The position numbers and the translations under genes are program-made. This document shows positions 46,282-53,556 of a DNA stretch of 54,923 nucleotides, in pieces. Source of the DNA: Candidatus Hydrogenedentota bacterium (GTDB lineage Bacteria > Hydrogenedentota > Hydrogenedentia > Hydrogenedentales > SLHB01); contig JACRLJ010000105.1 in assembly GCA_016215105.1 (NCBI GenBank), positions 33,198-88,120 on the forward strand. The letters run 5' to 3'. Numbering within the stretch: position 1 is the stretch's first letter; every line of letters begins with the position of its first letter. Below the pieces are notes generated by a model. The model saw only the letters and a list, made by a program, of their open reading frames with translations, was not told the DNA's origin and did not search any database.

Positions 46282-47436
46282 ATGGCGCGTAGGATCGTTT
46301 CGATTCAGCATGGCGATTACTCGGACGGATTGCGCAGGATGCGCGCGGGCGAACCTGAGCATTACTTTGGTGTCCGGCACGCGCTTGATTCACTCGCGGA
46401 GTTGTTCGGACACGATCCCCATCTTGTAATTAGCCTGAATAGCCAGCCGTATCACATTACCGAGGGCAGTGGCGAGTATACCGGCATCCCGCAACCCAGC
46501 CTGCCGTGGGGCGCGCCTCGGACTATCGGAATGCTGTTGTGGGCGCAGGCCATACTAGCCAAAGTGCGCGCGTTCAATCCTACCCATGTGCTGTTACGGA
46601 CGGGCGACATCCTGGGTGTTCGTATCCTGCAGCATTGTGTCAGACACCGAATCAACGCGATGGCCAACTTCGCGTTCTATCTCGATCCCAAGACCATCCA
46701 AAGCCGCTTTGTCACGCGCAAGCTGGTCCATCTACTCAACGACCCGTGCGTCTACCTCGTCGGAAATCACAAGACTCCCGCCACCCAGTCCCTCGTCGCG
46801 TGGGGCCTTAATCCCAACAAGGCGGTCGCTTGGGACTGGCCGGGCGCGCGGCATCCTCGCGACTACCCCGTCAAATCCCTCGATACCGTCAAGCCGGCGC
46901 ACATCGTGTACGTGGGAAATGTCACCGAACAAAAGGGCGTAGGCGATCTTATGGATGCGGTAGGCTTGCTCCAGCGGGAGGGCCGAGCGATTCACCTGTC
47001 GGTGGCCGGAGCGGGGTTGGGGCTCGAGGCCATGCGTGCCCGTGCTCGGGCGCTGCCGGAAGGGCTGGTGAATATTCTGGGCTCGGTGGACAATAATCGC
47101 GCGTTTCAGCTGATGCTCGAAAGCGCACTGGTCTGCGTTCCTTCCCGGCACGAATTCACCGAGGGGATGCCCCTGACACTCACCGAAGCGCTGGCAAGCC
47201 GCACGCCGGTTGCCATCAGCGACCACCCCGTCTTCAAAGAGGCCTTTCACGACAGGGAGGGTGTTCGATTCTTCACGGCCTCATCGCCTCAGTCCTTGGC
47301 CCGGATGATCGCCGGGATGCTTGATGACTCGACGGCGTACGCGGAACTATCTCGTTGCACTGCGGCCGCCTACGAACGAGTCGAATGTCCCACCTCATTT
47401 GGTGATTTGCTCCGGCGGTGGAAAGCCACCTTTTGA
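46282..47436 (+). CDS. GT4-family glycosyltransferase
   Basis: The 384 residues have the two-domain GT-B layout. The C-terminal donor domain shows HIVYVGNVTEQKGVGDLMDA, LSVAGAGLGLEAMRARA and VNILGSVDNNRAFQLMLESA, then EFTEGMPLTLTEALASRTPV, the E-x7-E retaining motif of GT4 enzymes. The N-terminal domain has the usual acceptor-side features (HDPHLVISLNSQPYHI). It probably adds a sugar from a nucleotide donor to a lipid- or protein-bound glycan at the inner membrane face. A GC-rich hairpin follows the gene, and there is no strong ribosome site. Confidence 0.88.
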   Translation: MARRIVSIQHGDYSDGLRRMRAGEPEHYFGVRHALDSLAELFGHDPHLVISLNSQPYHITEGSGEYTGIPQPSLPWGAPRTIGMLLWAQAILAKVRAFNPTHVLLRTGDILGVRILQHCVRHRINAMANFAFYLDPKTIQSRFVTRKLVHLLNDPCVYLVGNHKTPATQSLVAWGLNPNKAVAWDWPGARHPRDYPVKSLDTVKPAHIVYVGNVTEQKGVGDLMDAVGLLQREGRAIHLSVAGAGLGLEAMRARARALPEGLVNILGSVDNNRAFQLMLESALVCVPSRHEFTEGMPLTLTEALASRTPVAISDHPVFKEAFHDREGVRFFTASSPQSLARMIAGMLDDSTAYAELSRCTAAAYERVECPTSFGDLLRRWKATF

Positions 47437-47449
47437 CCCGCAAGGCGAT

Positions 47450-47471
47450 AGCGCCCCGCTTCGGGGGCGCT
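47450..47471 (+). terminator. GC-rich hairpin after the GT4 gene
   Basis: AGCGCCCCG at 47450-47458 pairs with CGGGGGCGCT ending at 47471 around a three-base loop, with one bulged base. It lies 14 bases after the GT4 stop. No T-run follows, so it may only stabilise the transcript end. Confidence 0.45.
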
Positions 47472-47513
47472 GGCGTGGCGTACCGAGCGGAGTATGCGGT
47501 CCCGGATAAATCG

Positions 47514-47542
47514 TTGACAAGAGCAGGGACCTGTGTTAGACT
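47514..47542 (+). promoter_or_regulatory. Sigma-70 promoter for the TIGR04073 gene
   Basis: TTGACA at 47514-47519 and TAGACT at 47537-47542 are separated by exactly 17 bases. The expected start of transcription is near 47550, about 50 bases before the GTG of the exosortase-associated gene. This is one of the two best sigma-70 promoters in the window. Confidence 0.75.
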
Positions 47543-47597
47543 CATTTCGTTGCACAAGACATTTGGCCGTGCCTAGTTACAGGTGGAGGAGCGACAC

Positions 47598-47981
47598 GTG
47601 GAGATTCGTAAGAAGCCTTGGGTTATTGCCGTCGTCGTGATGATAGCGTTGGGGTTGCTGCTTCCCACGACGCCTATTCTTGCGCAGAGCTACGATCCCG
47701 ACGACGAACTGCCAAAGCCGACGGGTGTTGAGAAAGGCCTGACCAAACTCGGGCGCGGACTGTCCAACGTGCTCTTGGGGTGGGCGGAGATTCCCGTGAC
47801 ATTCGACAAGAAACTCCAAGACGGCAAGCCACTGGCGTATCTGCTGGGCGTTGTCCCCGTGTTGGGAACCGCCCGCGCGTTGATGCGGACCAGCACGGGC
47901 GTCTTCGAGATGGTGACCTTTCCGCTCTCGGATCGTAAAGTGAACTACGGGCCCATTCTTGAGCCTGAGTACATCTTCTAA
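47598..47981 (+). CDS. Exosortase-system-associated protein, TIGR04073 family
   Basis: From GTG 47598, with GGAGGAG about eight bases upstream, the product is 127 residues. A signal peptide or N-terminal helix (IRKKPWVIAVVVMIALGLLL, ending near ILAQ) is followed by the family pattern: TKLGRGLSNVLLGWAEIP, then GVVPVLGTARALMRTSTGVF and EMVTFPLSDRKVNYGPILEP near the end. The family is named for genomes with exosortase protein-sorting systems; its job is unknown. The frame is open to a GTG at 47583, but that one lacks a ribosome site. It fits the PrsT-like gene and the PrsK/PrsR-like pair elsewhere in the window. Confidence 0.85.
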   Translation: MEIRKKPWVIAVVVMIALGLLLPTTPILAQSYDPDDELPKPTGVEKGLTKLGRGLSNVLLGWAEIPVTFDKKLQDGKPLAYLLGVVPVLGTARALMRTSTGVFEMVTFPLSDRKVNYGPILEPEYIF

Positions 47982-47990
47982 GCATCTGAG

Positions 47991-48254
47991 TTGATTGCCT
48001 GGACCAGACATCGGGCTGCTATAACGGGCCAAGTTACGCTGCTTGACGGACGCTACGGTAGAGTGGTGCTTGTTGGCGCCATTGATAACCCCAAGGGCGC
48101 GATGTTGATTCCAACTTCAAGTTCCGGGGAGCAGTTTCCTCCACAAGCGCTGTGGGAGTTCGCGGACCAGTTGACTCCGCAACAGATGATTGACGTTCTC
48201 TGTGCGCAAGAACGGCTGTTCGGCGGCGGCAGTCTCGGACCTCTTGGTTTGTGA
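47991..48254 (+). CDS. Small hypothetical protein
   Basis: An 87-residue frame opens at TTG 47991, nine bases after the TIGR04073 stop. It contains a strand-like VTLLDGRYGRVVLVGAIDN, an acidic helix (ALWEFADQLTPQQMIDVLCA) and a glycine-rich end. No family is recognised and no ribosome site is obvious. The close spacing to an actively promoted gene favours co-transcription. An alternative start is the GTG near 48064. Confidence 0.35.
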   Translation: MIAWTRHRAAITGQVTLLDGRYGRVVLVGAIDNPKGAMLIPTSSSGEQFPPQALWEFADQLTPQQMIDVLCAQERLFGGGSLGPLGL

Positions 48255-48332
48255 GCACGAAATGCGCGCCCAGTCCCATGTAAAACTTAACAGGGGAGCG
48301 TCCCGCTTCCCGCGGCTCGGCCGCCCAAGGGA

Positions 48333-49196
48333 ATGCCATCTCGCGTGAAGAAACCGGTTGACATTGACTACCTCATTAACGAGGTAATTACGCTTCCCAG
48401 CCTGCCGAGCACCGTCTCGCGAATTTCCGATCTATTGAATGATCCCACGGCTCCGTTGTCCGACGTTGGTAAGATCATCGCCACCGACCCCGCCATCGCC
48501 TTGAAAACGCTGCGTCTGGTCAATTCCGCCTACTATGGTCTTGCGACAAAAGTCACCTCGGTAGAACACGCCGTCGTCCTCCTGGGCGTCAAAGTGATCA
48601 AGAATCTGGTCTTTACCGCGACCGTCTTCGATACATTCAAGAGCGGCGCCGATGTGCTGTTGAAGCACAGCGTGGCCACCGGGATGGCGATGCAAGCCAT
48701 GGTTGAATCGTGCGGCAGCCGGAGCGACGTGGATCGCGAAGGCGCGTTCGTATTTGGTCTCTTGCACGACATCGGAAAGATCATTCTGGAGGAATTCCTG
48801 CCTGAAGAGTTTGAGCAGGCGCGAGGCCTTGCCAAGCGCCGCGCCGTTCCGGTCTATCAGGTGGAGCGTGAGATAATCGGTGTGGACCACGCCGAAGTGG
48901 GCGGCCGCCTTGCCGAGAATTGGAAGCTCCCTCCCGAATTGATCAATGCGATATCGGGGCATCACGACTTAAGCCAATGCCGCAGCAATGCAATGCGCCC
49001 GCTCGCCGCCATGCTGTCCGTCGCCGACTATATTTGTGTAGCCAGTGGAATCCCCGCAGAGACTGGCGCGGTGTGTATCGTGAGCGATGACATTTGGAGA
49101 GCGTCCGGCGTTACTTCCAGGCAGGTACCGGCCATACTCGGGAAGTTCTTCGCGGCGGTCCCCGGCATCGACGAGATTTGTCAAGTAGCCGCGTGA
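48333..49196 (+). CDS. HDOD-domain signalling protein
   Basis: This 287-residue protein is almost entirely one HDOD domain. LPSLPSTVSRISDLLNDPTA begins it, KIIATDPAIALKTLRLVNSA is the classic core and VEHAVVLLGVKVIKNLVFTA follows. GLLHDIGKIILEEFLPEEFE near residue 144 retains the His-Asp pair, and VDHAEVGGRLAENWKLP with ISGHHDLS retain further His residues. HDOD proteins are mostly non-catalytic relatives of HD phosphohydrolases that act in signalling, chemotaxis or motility. No second domain is attached. It lies between the TIGR04073 gene and recF without close spacing to either. Confidence 0.9.
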   Translation: MPSRVKKPVDIDYLINEVITLPSLPSTVSRISDLLNDPTAPLSDVGKIIATDPAIALKTLRLVNSAYYGLATKVTSVEHAVVLLGVKVIKNLVFTATVFDTFKSGADVLLKHSVATGMAMQAMVESCGSRSDVDREGAFVFGLLHDIGKIILEEFLPEEFEQARGLAKRRAVPVYQVEREIIGVDHAEVGGRLAENWKLPPELINAISGHHDLSQCRSNAMRPLAAMLSVADYICVASGIPAETGAVCIVSDDIWRASGVTSRQVPAILGKFFAAVPGIDEICQVAA

Positions 49197-49335
49197 CATC
49201 GGCGCCCCTCACCTGCCAGCCATTTCGAGCTTCCCAGGGCGTGAATATGGATTCTCATCTCGAATACCTCTACGCTTTGTCTGCGCCTGGTTTTGACTAT
49301 CGTCCCGCGGCGCCGTACCGTTTTCGGAATAGATC

Positions 49336-50409
49336 ATGCACTTGGCACAACTAACGTGTGAGAACTTCCGGGGGCTGACCAGCATTCACTTTCAGCCTAC
49401 CCCGGGCTTGAACGTTCTCTGCGGCCGCAACGCGCAAGGAAAGACTTCGGTCCTCGAGGCTATCCTCTACCTTGCCACCTCCAAGAGTCATCGCACCAAC
49501 ACCGAAAAGGAATTGGTCCAACATGGCGCCGAGGGCTTTCGTCTCAGCGCCTGCGTTCAGCGCAATGACCGCGCCGTGGACGTCGCAGCCACATGGTGGG
49601 GTGGAGCAAAGCGCTTCAAGGTCAACGGAGTCGCTCAAACCCGTGTCAGCGACATTCTTGGTAAAGTCAACGTAGTGCTCTTCTCACCCGAGGACGTGGC
49701 TCTCGTCAAAGGCGCCGCCGGTTTGCGCCGCCGTTTCCTCGACATGGAACTTTCTCAACTGCAGCCCCAATACCTCAACGCGCTCCAGCAGTACCGTCAA
49801 GTGCTGCGGCAGCGCAATCAGGTCCTGCGCGAACGGCGTCCCGATTCGAGTCTTATCGCCGTTTGGGATACCCAACTGGCCGCGCACGGCGCTACGCTCA
49901 TGCGTGAACGCGGCGCATTCCTCGAGGATCTTGACGCGCGTGCGCGCGCGGCCTATCGGGCCATTGCAGCGGAGGAAAACCTGAACTTGGTGTATCAGCC
50001 GGACGTCAAAGCCGCGGAACCGCTCGAGGACCTCTTTCGGCGCACCCATGCCTCCGATATTCGCCGGGGCATGACTACGCGCGGACCGCATCTGGACGAT
50101 TTCGAGTTTATCATTGCGGACCGACCAGCCCGGAGCTTCGCTTCGCAGGGTCAACAGAAAACGGCCGCGCTGGCCGTGAAACTCGCCGAACTTGAACTGG
50201 TCAAGAGCCGAATCGGCGAGTATCCTATCCTGATGCTGGATGAAGTACTCGCAGAACTCGACGAACGGCGCGCCGAGCAGTTGCAGGCGGCAATCGGACC
50301 CGAGGCGCAATGCCTGTTGACCACCGCCCATATCGATGCGCGTACGCCCCTGCCCTTGGCGGACGGCGCGCGCTTCGTTATTGAAGGAGGCCGCCTTGAA
50401 GCGCAATGA
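49336..50409 (+). CDS. recF: RecF DNA repair ATPase
   Basis: RecF is an SMC-like ABC ATPase that loads RecA at gaps through RecFOR. The 357 residues match the family in length. LTCENFRGLTSIHFQPTPGL opens the protein, Walker A is GRNAQGKT at residues 30-37, the RecF-type DIRRGMTTRGPHLDDFEF lies near 240, the ABC signature is SQGQQKTAALAVKLAELEL, and Walker B is YPILMLDEVLAELD near 296. The gene overlaps the following dciA-type gene by 14 bases. In many bacteria recF sits with dnaA, dnaN and gyrB; here those are absent from the window and an HDOD gene precedes instead. Confidence 0.95.
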   Translation: MHLAQLTCENFRGLTSIHFQPTPGLNVLCGRNAQGKTSVLEAILYLATSKSHRTNTEKELVQHGAEGFRLSACVQRNDRAVDVAATWWGGAKRFKVNGVAQTRVSDILGKVNVVLFSPEDVALVKGAAGLRRRFLDMELSQLQPQYLNALQQYRQVLRQRNQVLRERRPDSSLIAVWDTQLAAHGATLMRERGAFLEDLDARARAAYRAIAAEENLNLVYQPDVKAAEPLEDLFRRTHASDIRRGMTTRGPHLDDFEFIIADRPARSFASQGQQKTAALAVKLAELELVKSRIGEYPILMLDEVLAELDERRAEQLQAAIGPEAQCLLTTAHIDARTPLPLADGARFVIEGGRLEAQ

Positions 50410-50701
50410 ACCCAGCGCAATCTCCGATGTCCTCAAGATCCTCAAGAAAACCTCCAAGCTCGGCAAGCAACTCGAACAAGCACAGATCTGGGAGCGCTGG
50501 CCGGAACTCGCCGGCCCGAAACTCGCGACCCATGGCCGGCCGGTGACCATCAAGGAAGAGACGCTCTACATCGAAGCCGAGTCCGCCGCCTGGGTCCACC
50601 GCTTCACCATCCACAAGTGGAACATCCTCAAACGCGTCAACCGCATGGCCAGAAAAGAACTCATCACCGACGTCTTCGTTTCACTGCAGCCCGACGAGTA
50701 A
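50396..50701 (+). CDS. dciA: DUF721/DciA-family protein
   Basis: The product is 101 residues. I chose TTG 50396 because GAAGGAGG lies six bases upstream and the family sequence begins there; there is no ATG nearby in frame. Family features are ISDVLKILKKTSKLGKQLEQ, IWERWPELAGPKLATHGRPV, and the KH-like ending with LYIEAESAAWVHRFTIHKW then ILKRVNRMARKELITDVFV. DciA loads the replicative helicase in bacteria without DnaC, and DUF721 genes commonly follow recF. The gene overlaps the end of recF and is probably translated by coupling. The symbol follows the family and is not proof of function. Confidence 0.85.
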   Translation: MKRNEPSAISDVLKILKKTSKLGKQLEQAQIWERWPELAGPKLATHGRPVTIKEETLYIEAESAAWVHRFTIHKWNILKRVNRMARKELITDVFVSLQPDE

Positions 50702-51136
50702 ATCCGGCGGCGGCCTTCTTGCTAACTCCTCCCAGGGTCCCGCCGCGTCTTCTCTCTGCGTTTCTGCGTTGACAAACTCCCGCCGAACGCCATTGCTACG
50801 ATCGCGGCGCCGCCGCGCGAGTTGGCATCCGCGTAACCACCCCCATATATATAGCCCAAGTGTTTCGGCTATTAAGGCGGGAAATGAGCTGAAAACCGTT
50901 GACAATGGGGACGTCCGCAGATGGGAAAAGACCAGATAGGTCGAACCGACACCGACAACTCCGATGCGCGAGACGAGGGGGTAAGGGGAGCGGCTCCGAC
51001 CAATCGCTGGAGAATGGGCGCGTTTTCGAAACAAGGGGGTAGCCGATGATAACTCATTACAATGTAGTGGATTGCAAGTTCTAGGCGGGCGAGGGCTGGG
51101 TCTGGACTCGGGCAGAAGGCGAGAAAGTAAACTAGA
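50702..51136. other. Intergenic region upstream of the transposon insertion
   Basis: This 435 bp between dciA and the target duplication has no supportable gene. Two TTGACA-like hexamers, near 50772 and 50900, have no good -10 partner. The region rejoins the DNA after 54632 if the transposon is removed. Confidence 0.4.
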
Positions 51137-51144
51137 CAAACGAG
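51137..51144. repeat. Left target-site duplication
   Basis: CAAACGAG here recurs at 54625-54632, directly outside the two terminal repeats. If the ends are read one base further out as GGG and CCC, the duplication is the six bases AAACGA instead. Confidence 0.8.
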
Positions 51145-51161
51145 GGTAGTGGTACATTTTG
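51145..51161 (+). repeat. Left terminal inverted repeat
   Basis: GGTAGTGGTACATTTTG is the exact reverse complement of 54608-54624. With one extra outer G the match extends to 18 bases (51144-51161 against 54608-54625). Confidence 0.85.
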
Positions 51162-51185
51162 ACGTTCGCCGCCTAATACTCACGC

Positions 51186-51695
51186 CTAGATAACGGTGGG
51201 TTTAAGGTATTGATCGATTAAGTTGACGTGCGATGGAAAGAAATTAGCGATTATTAGGGACAGCACGTCGTCGGTAGTTATGTGTTTTGTGGCAAAATGC
51301 GGCCCCCTATGAGCAATTAACTCGGCCGGCAACGGGCAACCGTTTAATTCACATCGCCTCTCTATGCCTATATGCATATGAGACAACGGTTTAATTGCGT
51401 GGGCAGATTTACTTTGTGCCTGCGCAAAGCCTTCATTTTCGTAGTCTATACGAAATCCGTTGTTTCGCCGATAATGGAAGGTATACCTAGCGGAGCGATC
51501 GGGTTGGCCGTCGTCGTATGTTTCCGTCCCCTCAAGTTGAGATGAGTCTTGAAAGGCAAGCGAAAAATCAACAACAACGAATTTTCCTGTTCCGGATAGG
51601 GTTGGGTATCTAGTAAGGGATGAGATAATTGGGTCAAGTTGGCTAGTAAAAAGGCCTTTTAGCCGCGTGATATAGCTACTTAACACGCCGGGCAA
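51186..51695 (-). CDS. Passenger protein 3, unrecognised (169 residues)
   Basis: I do not firmly recognise this protein. It starts at TTG 51695, directly on the stop of the gene before it (GTG 51686 is an alternative). The body has RYTFHYRRNNGFRIDYENEG, then PLSHMHIGIERRCELNG, and ends with ITTDDVLSLIIANFFPSHVN. The strand-rich F-R-x-D-Y followed by S-H-x-H-I-G and a helical I/FIxxFFP end recalls uncharacterised families such as DUF2290 or DUF6516, the second often seen in toxin-antitoxin-like pairs, but this is a visual resemblance only. It has no signal peptide or membrane segment and is AT-richer than the host genes. It is last in the three-gene passenger operon. Confidence 0.7.
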   Translation of the reverse strand: MPGVLSSYITRLKGLFTSQLDPIISSLTRYPTLSGTGKFVVVDFSLAFQDSSQLEGTETYDDGQPDRSARYTFHYRRNNGFRIDYENEGFAQAQSKSAHAIKPLSHMHIGIERRCELNGCPLPAELIAHRGPHFATKHITTDDVLSLIIANFFPSHVNLIDQYLKPTVI

Positions 51696-52037
51696 TTAGA
51701 ATTCTAGCCCCGTTTTATACCCTTCAGTCCAAAGTTCCCAAAGGATAACCCATCGAAGGGGATTTTCTATGTCCTGAGTATCGCCCTTCTTCCATCGGTC
51801 ATAAAAATCTTTGGACTTCAATCTATATCTCTTTTCGAGTTCGAGTAGATTTTTCCTCACCGTTTCTCGTGGCTCAATTGAGGGGAGTGGATCAATGGCC
51901 GTTGTACCGCTATTAGTGAAGGTGAACAAAACAGCACTAGTCCCATCCGTTCCCGAAGAGCGCACACATCTGGTCGGCACCGATTCGATCCGCGATGTCG
52001 TGTCGTAGGCTTTTTCAACCTGAGTGCGGTTTGACAT
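51696..52037 (-). CDS. Passenger protein 2, unrecognised (113 residues)
   Basis: No family is recognised. Its ATG lies inside the end of the upstream gene, a 23-base overlap, and its stop abuts the start of the downstream gene, so the three are tightly coupled. The first half is strand-like and Thr/Ser-rich (TDGTSAVLFTFTNSGTTAID). The second is a charged helix with KNLLELEKRYRLKSKDFYDR, then a Trp-rich WVILWELWTEGYKTG end. It has no signal peptide or metal motif. Its small size and its position between a DUF3467-like protein and a larger partner suggest an adaptor or small partner of a protein complex. Confidence 0.65.
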   Translation of the reverse strand: MSNRTQVEKAYDTTSRIESVPTRCVRSSGTDGTSAVLFTFTNSGTTAIDPLPSIEPRETVRKNLLELEKRYRLKSKDFYDRWKKGDTQDIENPLRWVILWELWTEGYKTGLEF

Positions 52038-52308
52038 TTGGCGTTACTCCCTGATCGCTTTCGATTTGATTCCTGATCTCGTCAGGCAAGAGAGCCATCT
52101 TGAATTCGTTAGAATACACGGATAAGTGCTTTGTTAATAGTGCGTTAAGTGAAGCCGCATGTTGTGGGCTCATTCTTATTATTGCTAGATCTCGACTAGA
52201 TATTTCGCCCTTGCCGTCGGAAGTCATTAAGGCAAGGGAAAGCGCAACCTCATACAGGGAAACGCTTACCCTAACCGAATTCGTGTAGATGTCTATTGGG
52301 TCGCTCAT
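52015..52308 (-). CDS. Passenger protein 1, DUF3467-like (97 residues)
   Basis: The 97 residues follow the DUF3467 pattern: a strand with DIYTNSVRVSVSLYEVALSL, then IIRMSPQHAASLNALLTKHL and a C-terminal helix. DUF3467 proteins usually show YANxVxVxxSxxEF at the start and VxMSPxHAKxLxxxL later, and both are visible here. The family has no known function. This is the first gene of the passenger operon, and its end overlaps the second gene by 23 bases. It reads away from the transposase start, so its promoter should lie within or near the end of the transposase gene. Confidence 0.75.
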   Translation of the reverse strand: MSDPIDIYTNSVRVSVSLYEVALSLALMTSDGKGEISSRDLAIIRMSPQHAASLNALLTKHLSVYSNEFKMALLPDEIRNQIESDQGVTPNVKPHSG

Positions 52309-52340
52309 AAAGTAAGTCTAACACGTTTAGAATCAAATGT

Positions 52341-53165
52341 CTACCACTCCGGCACAAGCTCCGCAACCGTCCAGACGTGATCCGTCAACCCTGCCGCCAT
52401 CGCCGGAGTAATCTTCTGCGTCCGGGGAATCCAGCAGAAGTTGTAATAGGCGAAATGCAGCGCACACGCGGCCTTAAGGTTCGCGAGCTTCTTAGAGAAC
52501 CCAAGGGCTAAACGGGTTAAACGGCGCTGGAACGTCCGTAGAGTCAAGTTCTGGCGTTCAATATGGGACGTGGTCGCTTTGGCTAAATCGGGTTTCCCTT
52601 CTAAAGGGAACTTATGGACGGCGGCCACACGAGGCGGGGCGTAGCGGCCCCGTCCTGCCTGTTCAGACTCATATTCCTTCGTGATAGCCGCATAACTTGC
52701 CTGAGTCCCGAAGAACGCCGGGACAGCCTTCTCGTAGGGCGCAAACGCGTCCGTAGAGATCTGAGTCTGGCAACCGTTCATGCACTGTTTGAGTTGGGAC
52801 ATGAAGGTCATCGTGGTATTCTCATTGCGCTTTCCGATAACCCACGTCGGTATCAGCTTCGTATTCCGCTCAAGGGCGATGAAGACATATTGATCGCCGA
52901 TGGTTGTGTCCTTCTTTTCCTCGGGCGTGAGACGGCCTTGCTTCTTGCGAACGAATGTCCAGATTTCGTCGGCTTGGATGTCCCGCAGGTCCAGCTTGCG
53001 CATGTACTGGTCTTGCAGGGACTCGCAATGCTCGCCAGCACGTTCCAGAATCTTGATGATTGTTGTTCGATGAACGTTCAGCAAGCGAGTGATTGAGCGC
53101 AGGGACATACCCTGGCAAAGCGCGTTCGCAACTTGGATTTGAAGATCGCGGGAAAGCTTGTTCAT
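52341..53165 (-). CDS. IS1-family transposase, single ORF
   Basis: From ATG 53165 the product is 274 residues, uniting in one frame what classical IS1 makes from insA and insB by frameshifting. The N-terminal part is a helix-turn-helix (ALCQGMSLRSITRLLNVHRT). The DDE part has its first Asp in IQADEIWTFVRKKQ, the second in TQISTDAFAPYEKA, and the Glu in SHIERQNLTLRTFQRRL, followed by KACALHFAYYNFCWIP-like sequence and AMAAGLTDHVWTVAELV. It looks intact. The frame extends to 53186, but AGAAAAGG just before 53165 supports that start. It is the only transposase between the terminal repeats. Confidence 0.9.
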   Translation of the reverse strand: MNKLSRDLQIQVANALCQGMSLRSITRLLNVHRTTIIKILERAGEHCESLQDQYMRKLDLRDIQADEIWTFVRKKQGRLTPEEKKDTTIGDQYVFIALERNTKLIPTWVIGKRNENTTMTFMSQLKQCMNGCQTQISTDAFAPYEKAVPAFFGTQASYAAITKEYESEQAGRGRYAPPRVAAVHKFPLEGKPDLAKATTSHIERQNLTLRTFQRRLTRLALGFSKKLANLKAACALHFAYYNFCWIPRTQKITPAMAAGLTDHVWTVAELVPEW

Positions 53166-53176
53166 GGCCTTTTCTC

Positions 53177-53205
53177 TTGACCGCAAACGAGAAAGGCCGT
53201 ATAAT
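53177..53205 (+). promoter_or_regulatory. Strong sigma-70 promoter for the intergenic RNA
   Basis: TTGACC at 53177-53182 and a perfect TATAAT at 53200-53205 are separated by exactly 17 bases, reading away from the transposase gene. It overlaps the upstream leader of the transposase, so it could also interfere with transposase expression. The first downstream terminator is at 53372-53410. Confidence 0.8.
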
Positions 53206-53211
53206 GAGGTT

Positions 53212-53410
53212 ATGAGGCACTCAGGCGGCTTGTTCGCTTGCGTGTTTAGCCCCGAAGGATTGCTTCAACAATCCCTCGGGGCGTTGCTTCGTTAAACTGT
53301 TTGAATTGGGTGGCTCCCTTGCCCGCTAGTCTAAGTTTCCTAGGCCAAGACTAGTGACTACCCGCATTCGCGCCCCACTGGTCGAGAGCCCATTTGCCAG
53401 TGGGGCTTTT
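53212..53410 (+). ncRNA. Candidate structured small RNA, about 200 nt
   Basis: The transcript predicted from the promoter at 53177 would start near 53212 and end at the terminator at 53410. It has no convincing reading frame but three strong hairpins. The first, 53249-53282, is a 13 bp stem with one A-C mismatch (GCCCCGA to TCGGGGC and GGATTG to CAATCC). The second, 53326-53354, has a 7 bp stem of CTAGTCT with AGACTAG. The third is the terminator. I do not recognise a known RNA family. It lies between the transposase and the P63C gene, so it may regulate either, or act on its own. It could instead be just a leader that is terminated early. Confidence 0.55.
53372..53410 (+). terminator. Rho-independent terminator of the candidate RNA
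   Basis: GCCCCACTGG at 53372-53381 pairs perfectly with CCAGTGGGGC at 53397-53406, a 10 bp stem with a 15-base loop, followed by TTTTCCTT. It lies about 147 bases before the P63C start, so the P63C gene probably needs its own promoter. Confidence 0.8.
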
Positions 53411-53443
53411 CCTTAACTTTCCCATATCAGTCACTCCTTAACC

Positions 53444-53483
53444 GAATGCAAGCATAGCACGTTTTTTCCAAGAATGCAAGCAT
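53444..53483. repeat. Two direct repeats GAATGCAAGCAT upstream of the P63C gene
   Basis: The 12-base word GAATGCAAGCAT occurs at 53444-53455 and again at 53472-53483, starts 28 bases apart, with related TTGCTT and AAGCATT words close by. The spacing of nearly three helical turns places both copies on one face of the DNA, as for an operator. A possible TTGCTT / TATTTT promoter (18-base gap) follows at about 53501-53530. Confidence 0.65.
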
Positions 53484-53556
53484 TATTTTTTTGTTCTTGC
53501 TTTTATGACTCGAGATGTGCTATTTTGTAAGCATTAACCAAGGGAGGATATGTACT

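Noticed and set aside
49248-49354. 35-codon frame before recF
   Set aside because: It ends inside the recF start region without a ribosome site or recognisable content.
50681-51157. 158-codon minus-strand frame spanning the end of dciA and the left transposon end
   Set aside because: It crosses the insertion boundary and the end of a real gene and is rich in Ser, Pro and Arg, as expected of a shadow frame.
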